Position numbers and translations under genes: made by a program. Shown piece by piece: positions 15,357-24,106 of a stretch of DNA of 53,470 bases. This DNA is from Cyclobacterium sp. (GTDB lineage Bacteria; Bacteroidota; Bacteroidia; Cytophagales; Cyclobacteriaceae). The notes beneath the pieces were generated by a model. It did not search any database, had not been told where the DNA came from, and saw only the letters and a program-made list of their open reading frames with translations. Each line of letters starts with the position of its first letter. Within the stretch, counting starts at the first letter, position 1. The DNA lies in the NCBI RefSeq assembly GCF_014762705.1, contig NZ_JABURL010000124.1:1-53470 (forward strand), in the 5' to 3' direction.

Positions 15357-18300
15357 TTATACATATTCAGCAACTTCCGATTCTATTTCTTCTAAAGCCT
15401 GCTCTTCTATGATTATTTCTTGTTTCTTGTCTTTACCGGTTTTGGCAAGTATTCTGTCAAAGATGTAATAAACCAACGGCACAATTACCATGGTAAGGAA
15501 CATGGAGGACACCAAGCCTCCAATGATCGCCCAAGCCAAACCATTTTTCCATTCGGCACCTGCTCCGGAAGCAAGGGCTATGGGCAACATCCCAAACACC
15601 ATCGCCAAAGTGGTCATAAGGATCGGACGAAACCTGATTTCCACTGCTTTAATTAAAGCTGCTTTCATTTCCATACCGGCTTCTTTTAGCTGATTGGTAA
15701 AATCCACCAGCAGAATGGCATTTTTGGCTACCAGGCCCATCAGCATGATCATCCCCAATACACTGAAGATACTCAAGGATGAACCTGTCAAGGCCAAAGC
15801 CAATAAGGCTCCTATCATCGCCAACGGAAGGGAGAACATTACCACAAATGGATAAACATAACTGTCATACAGAGCGACCATGATCAAATAAATCAACAAG
15901 ATGGAAGCCAAAAGGGCGATACCAAGGCTGCCAAATCCTTCTTCCTGCATCTTTAGGTCTCCTTCATAAGAAATGGCCACCTCATTGGGCAAATCCAACT
16001 GGGCAATTCTTTCTTGGATCTCTGCGCCCACGGTACCGGTTGATCTACCTGCGACCTGCGACTTCAAAGTAACGGATCCAATCCGGTCCTTTCTTTCCAG
16101 CTTATCCGGTCCTTCAGACTGGATGGCTTTTGCAAATTGACCAAGCTGAATGATCTCACCTCTGTTGTTTATAAAGGTGATGGCCTCTATGTCGCCCACG
16201 GATCTCCTATCAAATTCGTTCATCCGGATATTGATGTCATATTCGTAATCCCCATCCCTGTATTTGGTATCAGTATTTCCATTGAAGGCCACCTGAAGAG
16301 AACCCCCTACCATATCCATCCCCAAACCTAAAGAGGCCATTTTAGCCCTATCCACTTCTATCCTAATTTCAGGGTTACCTTCTTCTAGGGAAGTTTCTAT
16401 TTTTCTTGTTCCAGGCACTTGGGCCATTTCGGACATGACTACTTTGGAAAAATCACTTAAAGTATCCAAATCAGGTCCCGAAAGTACAATCTGTATGGGT
16501 GCTTCATTGGCCGTACCCATCATGCTTATCGGAACGGCCGTAAATTCCGGCCCCACAATATTCTCCTGCAACTGAATCTCAATTTTTTGTGCGTATTCCG
16601 AAGCAGTCAGGTTTCTGTTTTCCTTCCCTACCATTTTTACAAGAATTTCAGCGGCATAGGGGGAAGATGAACTTCCGGTAAGCATACCGGTAGTTTGTCC
16701 TACCGTAGTGAATATCCCCTTCACTTCAGGAAGGCTATGAAGGTAATCCTCCACTTCCCGGGTCTTGAAATTGGTCTGCTCCAATGTAGCATCTTTGGGA
16801 AGCTCCAATCGGATAATAAATTCCCCCCTGTCTCCTTGGTTGACAAATTCACTTCCGATAAAGCCTTTGCTTACCAATAAAAAGGAAGAGATAAAGAGAG
16901 CCAGGGTAATCACCAAAGTAATGGTCTTATGGGTAAAGGCCCAATTTAAAATTCCAATAAGCCAGCCAACAAAATAGTCCAGCCCTTTCTCAAAGCCACC
17001 GATAAACCGGCCAAAAAAGCTTTTCTTGTCCAGATGTTCCAATTTTGAAAATCTGGAAGTCATTAACGGAATTAAGGTAAAGGCAACCAACAAACTGAAT
17101 AGCGTAGCTACCGCCACTGTGATACTAAACTGGGTAAGGATACCGGAAATTAATCCTCCTGTCAATGCAAGAGGGACGAATACCACGGCGATTACCAGTG
17201 TAATAGAAATAACCGTACTTCCAATTTCCCGGATACCATCATAGGAAGCCTGGATGGCGGATTTGCCCTTCTCCATGTGACGGTAGATGTTTTCTATAAC
17301 CACGATGGCATCATCCACCAAAATCCCGACCACCAGGGAAAGCGCCAACAAACTCATCAGGTTTAGGGTAAATCCAGCCAAATACATTACGGTAAAAGTG
17401 GCAATAATGGAAGCCGGAACGGCAATCATCACGATAACAGCATTCCTGACACTGTGCAAAAACAACAGCATGATCACAGCCACTAGGACTACCGCTATTG
17501 CCAAATCTTTAATTACATCATTGGCTGCTTCCAGGGTGAATTCCGAAGAATCCTGCGACACCTCAAATTTCAGATCATCATCCTTGAAAGTTTCTTCCAA
17601 TTGGGCCAAAACTACCTCCACTTCCTCTGCCACATCAACGGCATTGGCATCTGATTGTTTTTGAATGGTCAAGGCAATGGCGCTGTTTCCATTTAACCTA
17701 CTGAGGATTTCCTCATCCTTGTTGGAATCCAAAACCTCTGCTATTTCATTGATTTTTACCGGTGAGCCGTCCGTTTTATAAGTCACGACCAATTCACCAA
17801 TTTCTTCAATGGAGCTAAATTTTCCTGCCAGCCTGATCAGTATTTGCTCTTCCTGGTTTTTGATTCTGCCTGTGGGAAAGTCCAAATTGGCAGAAGCAAC
17901 AGCCATATTCACCTGCATAGGGGAAATACCATAGGCCTCCATCTTATTCCGGTTGAGGTTTACTTTAATCTCCCTTTCGGAACCACCCAAAAGGTTTACC
18001 TGGGCCACACCTTCCACTTGGGAAATGGTTGGCTGAACCCTTTGATCCATCAGGTCATAAAATTCAGAAGGCGACAGGGAAGAATAAGCACCCATTTGAA
18101 TAATAGGCATATCATCCAAACTGAATTTGCCCAAAGCTGGCGGATCGGCATCCTCTGGAAGATCACCCAATATGGCGTTGATCTTTCTCTGGGCATCCTG
18201 AAGGGAAATATCCACATCGGTGTCATCGGTAAGTTCTATGGTAATGATAGAGACACTTTCCATGGATGTGGATTTCATGAGGTCAATGCCTTCCAGTGAG

Positions 18301-18515
18301 GCAACCGCATCTTCCACTTTGGTGGTCACTGAATTCTCCACTTCCGAAGGGGCTGCCCCTGGATACACCGTAGTGATGGTCAGCACGTTAGGACTGAACT
18401 TTGGCAGAAGCTCATAAGACATCTGGGTATAGGAAAAAACCCCCAGCAATGTCAAGATGGTAAAGAGAACCACTACTATAGTGGATCTTTGTATGGATAT
18501 TTTTGCAATTTGCAT
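15357..18515 (-). CDS. RND efflux pump, inner-membrane transporter (HAE1/AcrB type)
   Basis: A 1052-residue RND permease of usual length. TM1 is at residues 12-32 (TIVVVLFTILTLLGVFSY), the porter domain begins YPGAAPSEVENSVT, and TM4 carries the proton-relay pair Asp401-Asp402 in VVGILVDDAIVVIENIYRHMEKG. A second porter half (EFIIRLELPKDATLEQTNFK) and the C-terminal six-helix block with GSSLSIFSVLGMIMLMGLVAKNAILLVDFTNQ and MTTLAMVFGMLPIALASGAGAEW are intact. It exports drugs, detergents or lipophilic compounds with the MFP and TolC proteins encoded upstream. It is separated from the MFP gene by 19 bases. Confidence 0.95.
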   Translation of the reverse strand: MQIAKISIQRSTIVVVLFTILTLLGVFSYTQMSYELLPKFSPNVLTITTVYPGAAPSEVENSVTTKVEDAVASLEGIDLMKSTSMESVSIITIELTDDTDVDISLQDAQRKINAILGDLPEDADPPALGKFSLDDMPIIQMGAYSSLSPSEFYDLMDQRVQPTISQVEGVAQVNLLGGSEREIKVNLNRNKMEAYGISPMQVNMAVASANLDFPTGRIKNQEEQILIRLAGKFSSIEEIGELVVTYKTDGSPVKINEIAEVLDSNKDEEILSRLNGNSAIALTIQKQSDANAVDVAEEVEVVLAQLEETFKDDDLKFEVSQDSSEFTLEAANDVIKDLAIAVVLVAVIMLLFLHSVRNAVIVMIAVPASIIATFTVMYLAGFTLNLMSLLALSLVVGILVDDAIVVIENIYRHMEKGKSAIQASYDGIREIGSTVISITLVIAVVFVPLALTGGLISGILTQFSITVAVATLFSLLVAFTLIPLMTSRFSKLEHLDKKSFFGRFIGGFEKGLDYFVGWLIGILNWAFTHKTITLVITLALFISSFLLVSKGFIGSEFVNQGDRGEFIIRLELPKDATLEQTNFKTREVEDYLHSLPEVKGIFTTVGQTTGMLTGSSSSPYAAEILVKMVGKENRNLTASEYAQKIEIQLQENIVGPEFTAVPISMMGTANEAPIQIVLSGPDLDTLSDFSKVVMSEMAQVPGTRKIETSLEEGNPEIRIEVDRAKMASLGLGMDMVGGSLQVAFNGNTDTKYRDGDYEYDINIRMNEFDRRSVGDIEAITFINNRGEIIQLGQFAKAIQSEGPDKLERKDRIGSVTLKSQVAGRSTGTVGAEIQERIAQLDLPNEVAISYEGDLKMQEEGFGSLGIALLASILLIYLIMVALYDSYVYPFVVMFSLPLAMIGALLALALTGSSLSIFSVLGMIMLMGLVAKNAILLVDFTNQLKEAGMEMKAALIKAVEIRFRPILMTTLAMVFGMLPIALASGAGAEWKNGLAWAIIGGLVSSMFLTMVIVPLVYYIFDRILAKTGKDKKQEIIIEEQALEEIESEVAEYV

Positions 18516-18534
18516 GTTTTGATTCTTTTTAAGC

Positions 18535-19581
18535 TTAAAGTTCCGTAACGGCTACGCCATCTTTCAAATTAATCAGCCCTGTAGTGATCACCTTTTCCCC
18601 TTCTTGTAAGCCCTCAAGCAAAACCAGTTGATCCTGACCAATAGAGGCCACTTTAATAGCTTTAACCCTTGCTTTGCCTTCCTCTACCACATATACCTCA
18701 GGATTTTTCAAGCCACTGATAAGGGATTTTCTGTTGATCATAATTGCTTCTTGTTTGTCATAGTTGAAGGTGGCATAACCGAACATGCCCGGCTTCAAAT
18801 CTGCAGCTTCATCCTTTAAACTGATTTCTACTTTATATCGAAGGGAAGCATCTCCTTTGGAGGAGGTATAGGTAACTTTGCCTTTGTATTCTTTATCCGG
18901 AAAAACCCCTGCCTTTACCAAAACAGTGTCCCCAACTGATATTTGGGCAATTTCTGATTCAGAAACCTGTATACTTAATTTAAGGGGCTGAGTGTTGACA
19001 ATATCCAACAAAGGCATACCTGGGCTGACCAAAGTACCGATTTCAATATGGTCATCATTGATATAGCCAGGAATGGGTGCGGTAATGCGGGTATTGGAAA
19101 TCCTCTTTTTGATCATATTAAGTTGGGCTTCAGCAGTTTTGCTGCTGTTTTGGATTTCTTCCAATTGTTTTTTGGTGATCGCATCTGTTCCGGAAAGATT
19201 TTTATACCGCTCCAAATCTTTTTGTGATTGTTCAAAAGTCAGGGTGGCTATGACCAGTTCAGATTGCAAAAGCTCATCATCCAATTGGGCAATTAACTGA
19301 CCTTCTTTAACTTCATCGCCTTTGCGCTTTAATATTTTAACCACCTTTCCGCTGGCCTCAGATTGCAGGTTCAATTCTCTGTTGGCTTCAAATGTCCCAT
19401 TAGAGGTAAAATTCACATTTACATAGGATTTCCCCACCACCTCTGTCCTCACCGGAATAAACTCAGTGGTTTTCATGGCCTCTTCAGCCTTCACTGCCAT
19501 TTCCTGCTTGTTGTTGAATAACGTAAAGGCGATACTTCCTATAACAAGTACCAGAATTACTATCGGGATTATTTTTTTCAT
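18535..19581 (-). CDS. RND efflux periplasmic adaptor (membrane fusion protein)
   Basis: A 348-residue adaptor. Residues 1-22 form an N-terminal membrane anchor without a lipobox cysteine (MKKIIPIVILVLVIGSIAFTLF). The barrel-sandwich lipoyl motif (NLQSEASGKVVKILKRKGDEVKEGQLIAQLDD) is followed by an alpha hairpin (ELVIATLTFEQSQKDLERYKNLS...AEAQLNMIKKRI), then ITAPIPGYINDDHIEIGTLVSPGMPLLDIV and the beta-barrel and membrane-proximal domains. It bridges the RND pump and TolC in the periplasm. Gaps of 55 and 19 bases to its neighbours show an operon. Confidence 0.93.
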   Translation of the reverse strand: MKKIIPIVILVLVIGSIAFTLFNNKQEMAVKAEEAMKTTEFIPVRTEVVGKSYVNVNFTSNGTFEANRELNLQSEASGKVVKILKRKGDEVKEGQLIAQLDDELLQSELVIATLTFEQSQKDLERYKNLSGTDAITKKQLEEIQNSSKTAEAQLNMIKKRISNTRITAPIPGYINDDHIEIGTLVSPGMPLLDIVNTQPLKLSIQVSESEIAQISVGDTVLVKAGVFPDKEYKGKVTYTSSKGDASLRYKVEISLKDEAADLKPGMFGYATFNYDKQEAIMINRKSLISGLKNPEVYVVEEGKARVKAIKVASIGQDQLVLLEGLQEGEKVITTGLINLKDGVAVTEL

Positions 19582-19636
19582 CTTAGTTGTTGTATTGACT
19601 TGGTTATGTATAAAGTTGGTGTTGCTATTGTCAGGC

Positions 19637-21007
19637 TTAATCTGCCATTTTGGAGATCTCCCCCCTGGACTTGTATAGATCCACCTGAGCGGTTTTCACG
19701 TTGATGATCTGGTTATTATAGGCTGTCCTTGCTTCCCGCAGGGCTGTTTCTGCTTCCAATAAATCTGTCAGTGGACTAAGCCCTTCCTTGTAAAGCAGCT
19801 CTGTCTGGCCATAGACTTCCTCTGCCAATCGGAGGTTCTCCTCCTGAGCCTTGGCTGAATTGACACTTGATGTCAATTTTTTGACCCCATTTTGATGTTC
19901 CATTTCCGCAGCCTGGTTGGCTTTCATGATGTCCTGCTCCAATTGCATGGACCTGACTTTTGCCTGCGCCACCCGGTTTTTCCTCTGGAATCCATCGAAT
20001 ATGGGAATTTCCAGTTTCAATCCTATCAAAGCACCGCGGTACCAGGGTTTGCTTTGGGAGAGAAAATTGAATTCATTGGCAAAAGTATTGTAATTGACAT
20101 CGGCGAATCCTATCAATGAAGGATAATATCCCGCTTGGATATTTTTGATGTCCAGTCCGTAAAGATCCTGTTGCTTATTGAGCACCTGGAGGTCTACCCG
20201 ATTTTGAAGGTTCCCATATAGATGGGCCGGCAGAATTCCGGCCAAATCAAAGTCAAAGTCCTGTTGCTGCAGTTCCAAAGGAGTATTCATGGGTACGCCC
20301 ATCAACAGCTTCAGGTAATTTTTGCTTTGGGAAATCCCGATTTCAAGGTCATCTTTGCTGGCTTCCAAAGTAGTCAAATTTACTTTCACTCTGTTGTAAT
20401 CTACTTTCTTCGCCAGATCATTTTCAAATTGGGCTTTTAATATTTTTTCCAGGTTCAGCAACCGGTCCATATTGGCATCCAAATTTTCCCTTTGCAATTC
20501 CAGGCCGATAATGTTGTAATAATTCATGGCCAAATCATAGAGAATGTCCTCTTTGTTCATCTGTGTCAGCAATAGATAAAATTCCTCGGAGGTTTTTGCG
20601 GCCTTAAGTCCTACTAAATAGGATTGGCTGAAGATAAGCTGGTTGAGCTGAAAACCGGCCTGAAGACTTTGTGGAACCCCGAACTGGATCACATCAATGT
20701 CGTTAGGATTGGTCTCAGGATTCAGGACCCCGCCGGGAATACCCATGGGAGATACGTTCAGAAAGTTGTTGTAATTCCCGTAAGCCTTAAGCTGGGGAAG
20801 TCCTGTTCCCACTATTTCTTTTCGCTGATAGGCGGCAGCATTTTCATCCAATCTGGACTTCTTGATATCGTAGCTGTTTTCCAATCCGATCTTTAGCACT
20901 TCTTTTAAAGAATATGCTTCTCCGTCCCCGGATCGAATATTTTGAGAAAATGCTGTGAAATTGATACTCAATAGGAATAACAACAATAAACTTCTTTTTT
21001 TCAACAT
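19637..21007 (-). CDS. TolC-family outer-membrane efflux protein
   Basis: A 456-residue protein with a signal peptide (SLLLLFLLSINFTAFSQ) and two related halves of long amphipathic helices, as in TolC. LKEVLKIGLENSYDIKKSRLD begins the first half; a second copy-like pattern appears in NRVDLQVLNKQQDLYGLDIKNIQAGYYPSLIGFADVNYNTF; the C-terminal helices end YKEGLSPLTDLLEAETALREARTAYNNQIINVKTAQVDLYKSRG, the classic family ending. It forms the outer-membrane duct of efflux system 1. First structural gene after the regulator, 71 bases downstream of it. Confidence 0.93.
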   Translation of the reverse strand: MLKKRSLLLLFLLSINFTAFSQNIRSGDGEAYSLKEVLKIGLENSYDIKKSRLDENAAAYQRKEIVGTGLPQLKAYGNYNNFLNVSPMGIPGGVLNPETNPNDIDVIQFGVPQSLQAGFQLNQLIFSQSYLVGLKAAKTSEEFYLLLTQMNKEDILYDLAMNYYNIIGLELQRENLDANMDRLLNLEKILKAQFENDLAKKVDYNRVKVNLTTLEASKDDLEIGISQSKNYLKLLMGVPMNTPLELQQQDFDFDLAGILPAHLYGNLQNRVDLQVLNKQQDLYGLDIKNIQAGYYPSLIGFADVNYNTFANEFNFLSQSKPWYRGALIGLKLEIPIFDGFQRKNRVAQAKVRSMQLEQDIMKANQAAEMEHQNGVKKLTSSVNSAKAQEENLRLAEEVYGQTELLYKEGLSPLTDLLEAETALREARTAYNNQIINVKTAQVDLYKSRGEISKMAD

Positions 21008-21078
21008 GACACCTTTTATTCTTAAAATTTATTGATTACTTTGTTCCGAATTTAAAAAACCTAAACATTAAATTTTTT

Positions 21079-21540
21079 TTATTTTCTGGTAGCTTCAAAT
21101 CTCTTAAGAAGCAGGGGAAGCTCATTTTTCATAAACATAAAAAATTCCTTCATTTCCAGAAGACTGCAACAAAAATCACTTTCTTTGTTCTCCTTCAATT
21201 CAATGATTTCATTGATGAGACTTTCCATATTTAATACTTCATCAAATTCTTTTTTGAGATCGTTTTTCCAATCCCTTATCCTCAACTTAAAATAACGTTT
21301 TCTTTCTCCCGGCTTGGTCCTATATTCCACCCTCTCCTTTGCCTGTAAAACAGTCAAAGCAGTACTTACCGCACCCTTGCTCACCTGAAGCTCTTCCTGG
21401 ATTTCTTCAAATGTGGCCTCAGCAGGTTCCGCCACCATTAGCAATCCCATAATCCTTCCTACCACAGGCTGGAATCCTTTCATTTCATGGAAGACACCAA
21501 TTTTTTCTATGATCTCTCTTTTCTTTTCTGACAAATTCAT
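21079..21540 (-). CDS. GbsR/MarR-family transcriptional regulator of efflux operon 1
   Basis: A 153-residue winged-helix regulator. It begins with an amphipathic helix (SEKKREIIEKIGVFHEMKG), then GRIMGLLMVAEPAEATFEEIQEELQVSKGAVSTALTVLQ (HTH, about residues 28-66) and a wing VEYRTKPGERKRYFKLRI. The GRxxGLLLxxEP...SKGxxSxxLxxL signature is that of the GbsR branch of MarR-like repressors. The C-terminal helix is a probable dimer or ligand-binding part. It heads the operon of TolC, MFP, RND and the ACP-like protein. A perfect GTTCATAA/TTATGAAC palindrome 52 bases upstream of its start is the likely operator, implying autoregulation. Confidence 0.9.
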   Translation of the reverse strand: MNLSEKKREIIEKIGVFHEMKGFQPVVGRIMGLLMVAEPAEATFEEIQEELQVSKGAVSTALTVLQAKERVEYRTKPGERKRYFKLRIRDWKNDLKKEFDEVLNMESLINEIIELKENKESDFCCSLLEMKEFFMFMKNELPLLLKRFEATRK

Positions 21541-21591
21541 TGTTATTGGTTTGGGTTTTTTAACGCCACAAAGTTAGATAAAGTTTAGCTA

Positions 21592-21609
21592 GTTCATAAT
21601 TTTATGAAC
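21592..21609 (-). promoter_or_regulatory. 18-bp palindromic operator of efflux operon 1
   Basis: GTTCATAATTTTATGAAC: perfect 8-bp half-sites with a 2-base centre, 52 bases upstream of the regulator start. A site of identical length and outer half-sites is at 39272-39289 before the regulator of efflux operon 2. Confidence 0.65.
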
Positions 21610-22000
21610 AAATAATTTATTTTTAAACCTCAAAAAGCCGTTTCAGAGATTACTAGACGAGTTTGGCATTAACCCAACTTGGCTTTTCAAGCCGGATTTT
21701 CAATGAATTTCAGGGGGTGAAGTGCCTTCATGCACTTTAAATCTAGCCTCACTAGCATTTTTGATGAGGCCAATCCTCATTATAGTTGTAGTCTTTCAAG
21801 ACGGAGTAGGGAAAATTAACTACAGAGCCTATTTAAGGGGTGCTGGTAGCTCAAAAAGTTTAGGATGGCTCTTATTACCACCATACGGTCTTCTGGAAGC
21901 CTGAAGGATCAAAAGAAGAGGAGAAACTTCCCCCATATGTTAAAGTAGCTTATCTAACCATTCAAATCTCTTTATGATCAAAAAAGGGCAAACGGAGTAA
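21610..22000. other. spacer between efflux operon 1 and the HerA locus; no gene seen
   Basis: About 390 bases without a supportable gene. Open frames are short; one plus-strand frame at 21722-21904 has a partly natural composition but no family resemblance. It probably contains decayed sequence left at the edge of the island. Confidence 0.4.
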
Positions 22001-22264
22001 TCAATAAATAACCTACAGCTGATTTTACAGGAAGGAAATAGAACCACTTTGATAGCATTTTCAGAGGAATGCACTACTGGCCTAAATCCGATTTTGCATA
22101 AATGGATGATCAATCCAAGTTTTGGGATCAGAATCTATGTGGCTGGTAAAAAAGGAATTTATTATGAATCAACCACCCCAGTTCCACCACTTTCAGACAA
22201 AGATTTATTCTGGTGGACTTTTTCAGGATTAACCAAATTTATTTTAACAGGCGACCATGAGTAA
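22001..22264 (+). pseudogene. C-terminal remnant of an unknown gene upstream of the HerA-type ATPase
   Basis: An open frame of 87 codons with no ATG near its beginning (stop at 21998; the first usable start is a TTG at 22049). The text (LQEGNRTTLIAFSEECTTGLNPILHKW, FGIRIYVAGKKGIYYESTTPVPPLSDKDLFWWTFSGLTKFIL) has natural, domain-like composition and ends in GDHE with the stop overlapping the ATG of the next gene by 8 bases. Such coupling is typical of an operon partner. It therefore looks like the C-terminal end of a longer protein whose front has been lost. I do not recognise the domain. In HerA-containing defence systems this position usually holds the effector, but that is only an analogy. 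Confidence 0.5.
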
Positions 22265-24092
22265 CAACCTTTTCAGTACAAATCCTGTCCTCAGAATCGG
22301 GAAGATTATTGAGGTTAATGGCAGTTCAGTTCGAATAGAACTTGACATAAAAATTACCGAGTTAACTCGTTCTTATAATGGACAAATATATTCCATCGGC
22401 CAGATTGGAAGCATCATTAAAATTCATTTCGGTAGAAAGATACTCTTTGCTTATGTTAGAATGCTTCGCATGCAATCTGATATTCTTGCTGAAGAAGGTC
22501 TCCAACCGATTTTACCAGGCGATGATAAAAGAATACTAGAAGCAGATCTTTTCGGGGAGGGGACATGGAATATCTCCACACAATTACTTACTTTTTCAAG
22601 AGGTATTGAGACTTACCCTTTACCCCTTCAGGATGCATTTATTTGTGCTAGTGAAGAGTTGGAGAGCATTTACAAAGCTGCTGAGAAAAAGGGTAAAGAT
22701 GAGAGTGATCCAATGGTTCCAATTGGGCGTTACATTGGGAGCAATAATGCAATTTGTAGGGCAAACATAGATAAGCTGTTTGGTCATCATTCTGCTATTC
22801 TTGGATCTACAGGTTCTGGTAAATCCGGAACTGTTTCGGCTATCCGTCATTCGGTGCTGGCTCACAAATCTGGTGAGAAAGATCTCACACCAAGAATAAT
22901 AATGATTGACCCTCATGGAGAGTATGCTAAGGCATTTAAGGACAAGTCGATTGTCTTTAAGGCGTACAATGAGGCTTCTTCAAGTTCTACTGAAGCCGAG
23001 CCATTAAAACTACCGTATTGGCTAATGTCCAGCGATGAATTCAGATCTTTGGTTATTGGTAAGACTGAATTCGAAGCAACTTCTCAAACTAATATGGTTT
23101 ATCGAGCAATCACGTATGCTAGATTATTATATCTGGGTTTGATTCAAAATGTTGGCCCAAATGCTGTTGGTGATGCAAAAGATGATATTCCTGCTAATCC
23201 TTCCTATTCTGAAAAAATTTTAAATTTTGACCGGGATAAACCAGTTCCCTTCAAACTTTCCGAATTTATCCATCACTTGGACAAGATCCAAGGCCAAAAG
23301 ACGGGTGATTCAAAGAATCTAGCAGCCACAAGTGGAAGGGACAAAATAGATTCGATACTGAAAAAACTGAAAGTTCTCCGAGGAAATCCGCAGCTTTCAT
23401 TTATAATGAAGGAATGTGACGAAAATGCCCCCAAAATCAAAGAGATCCTTTCCCAGTTTTTTGGCAAGATGACTCTCAAGGGTGAAGAGGTGGATAGAAG
23501 TCTTAGAATCATTGATATTTCAGGACTTCCTAACGAGGTGGCTGGGCCTTTGACGGCATTGATTGCCAGGCTTTTGTTTCAATATAAGCTTTGGCAGAAA
23601 AGAGACGAAAGGGAAAAAGATCCAGTATTGTTTGTTTGTGAAGAGGCTCATCGTTATGTTCCTAATCATGGTGAAGCCCAGTATAAGGAAGCTCAGGAAG
23701 CTGTTAGGAGGATAGCAAAAGAAGGGCGGAAATATGGCATTGGAATAATGTTGGTATCCCAAAGACCTTCAGATGTTGAGCCAACGGTTCTTTCACAATG
23801 TAATTCGTGGCTAATTCTAAGACTTACCAATTCCAGCGATCAGGAACATGTAGCTAAATTTTTACCCGATAGCTTGTTAGGGCTGACTAAGATGCTACCT
23901 TCTCTCACAAGACAGGAAGCAATTTTTGTTGGCGAAGCCGCAGCTTTGCCTAGTCGAATTCGAATTAACCAATTGTCTGAGGATCAACTCCCAGATTCGA
24001 ATGACATTAGCTTTGTTAAGGGCTGGATAAATGAAGCAGCAAAAACTGAAGACCTTAAAGCAATTAGCGATAGATGGCTTGGCCAGAGATAG
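22257..24092 (+). CDS. HerA-type (DUF87) ATPase/translocase
   Basis: A 611-residue protein with an N-terminal HAS-barrel-like beta domain (VLRIGKIIEVNGSSVRIEL), then a HerA-FtsK P-loop ATPase: Walker A GSTGSGKS at about residues 183-190, MIDPHGEYAKAF, Walker B PVLFVCEEAHRYVP at about 456-469, and the RRIAKEGRKYGIGIMLVSQRPSDVEPTVLSQC block with the arginine finger and sensor region. These form hexameric DNA translocases that act with nucleases, in archaea with NurA and in bacteria often in anti-phage systems. It overlaps the upstream remnant by 8 bases and is 14 bases before the PLD-helicase gene, so the three form an operon. Intact at both ends. Confidence 0.9.
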   Translation: MSNNLFSTNPVLRIGKIIEVNGSSVRIELDIKITELTRSYNGQIYSIGQIGSIIKIHFGRKILFAYVRMLRMQSDILAEEGLQPILPGDDKRILEADLFGEGTWNISTQLLTFSRGIETYPLPLQDAFICASEELESIYKAAEKKGKDESDPMVPIGRYIGSNNAICRANIDKLFGHHSAILGSTGSGKSGTVSAIRHSVLAHKSGEKDLTPRIIMIDPHGEYAKAFKDKSIVFKAYNEASSSSTEAEPLKLPYWLMSSDEFRSLVIGKTEFEATSQTNMVYRAITYARLLYLGLIQNVGPNAVGDAKDDIPANPSYSEKILNFDRDKPVPFKLSEFIHHLDKIQGQKTGDSKNLAATSGRDKIDSILKKLKVLRGNPQLSFIMKECDENAPKIKEILSQFFGKMTLKGEEVDRSLRIIDISGLPNEVAGPLTALIARLLFQYKLWQKRDEREKDPVLFVCEEAHRYVPNHGEAQYKEAQEAVRRIAKEGRKYGIGIMLVSQRPSDVEPTVLSQCNSWLILRLTNSSDQEHVAKFLPDSLLGLTKMLPSLTRQEAIFVGEAAALPSRIRINQLSEDQLPDSNDISFVKGWINEAAKTEDLKAISDRWLGQR

Positions 24093-24106
24093 AAGTACAC
24101 ATTTAA

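Noticed and set aside
22257-24092. The HerA-type ATPase as a conjugation coupling or VirB4 protein
   Set aside because: No relaxase, T4SS or integrase genes nearby, and the HAS-barrel plus RRIAKEGRKYGIG pattern fits HerA rather than VirD4/VirB4.
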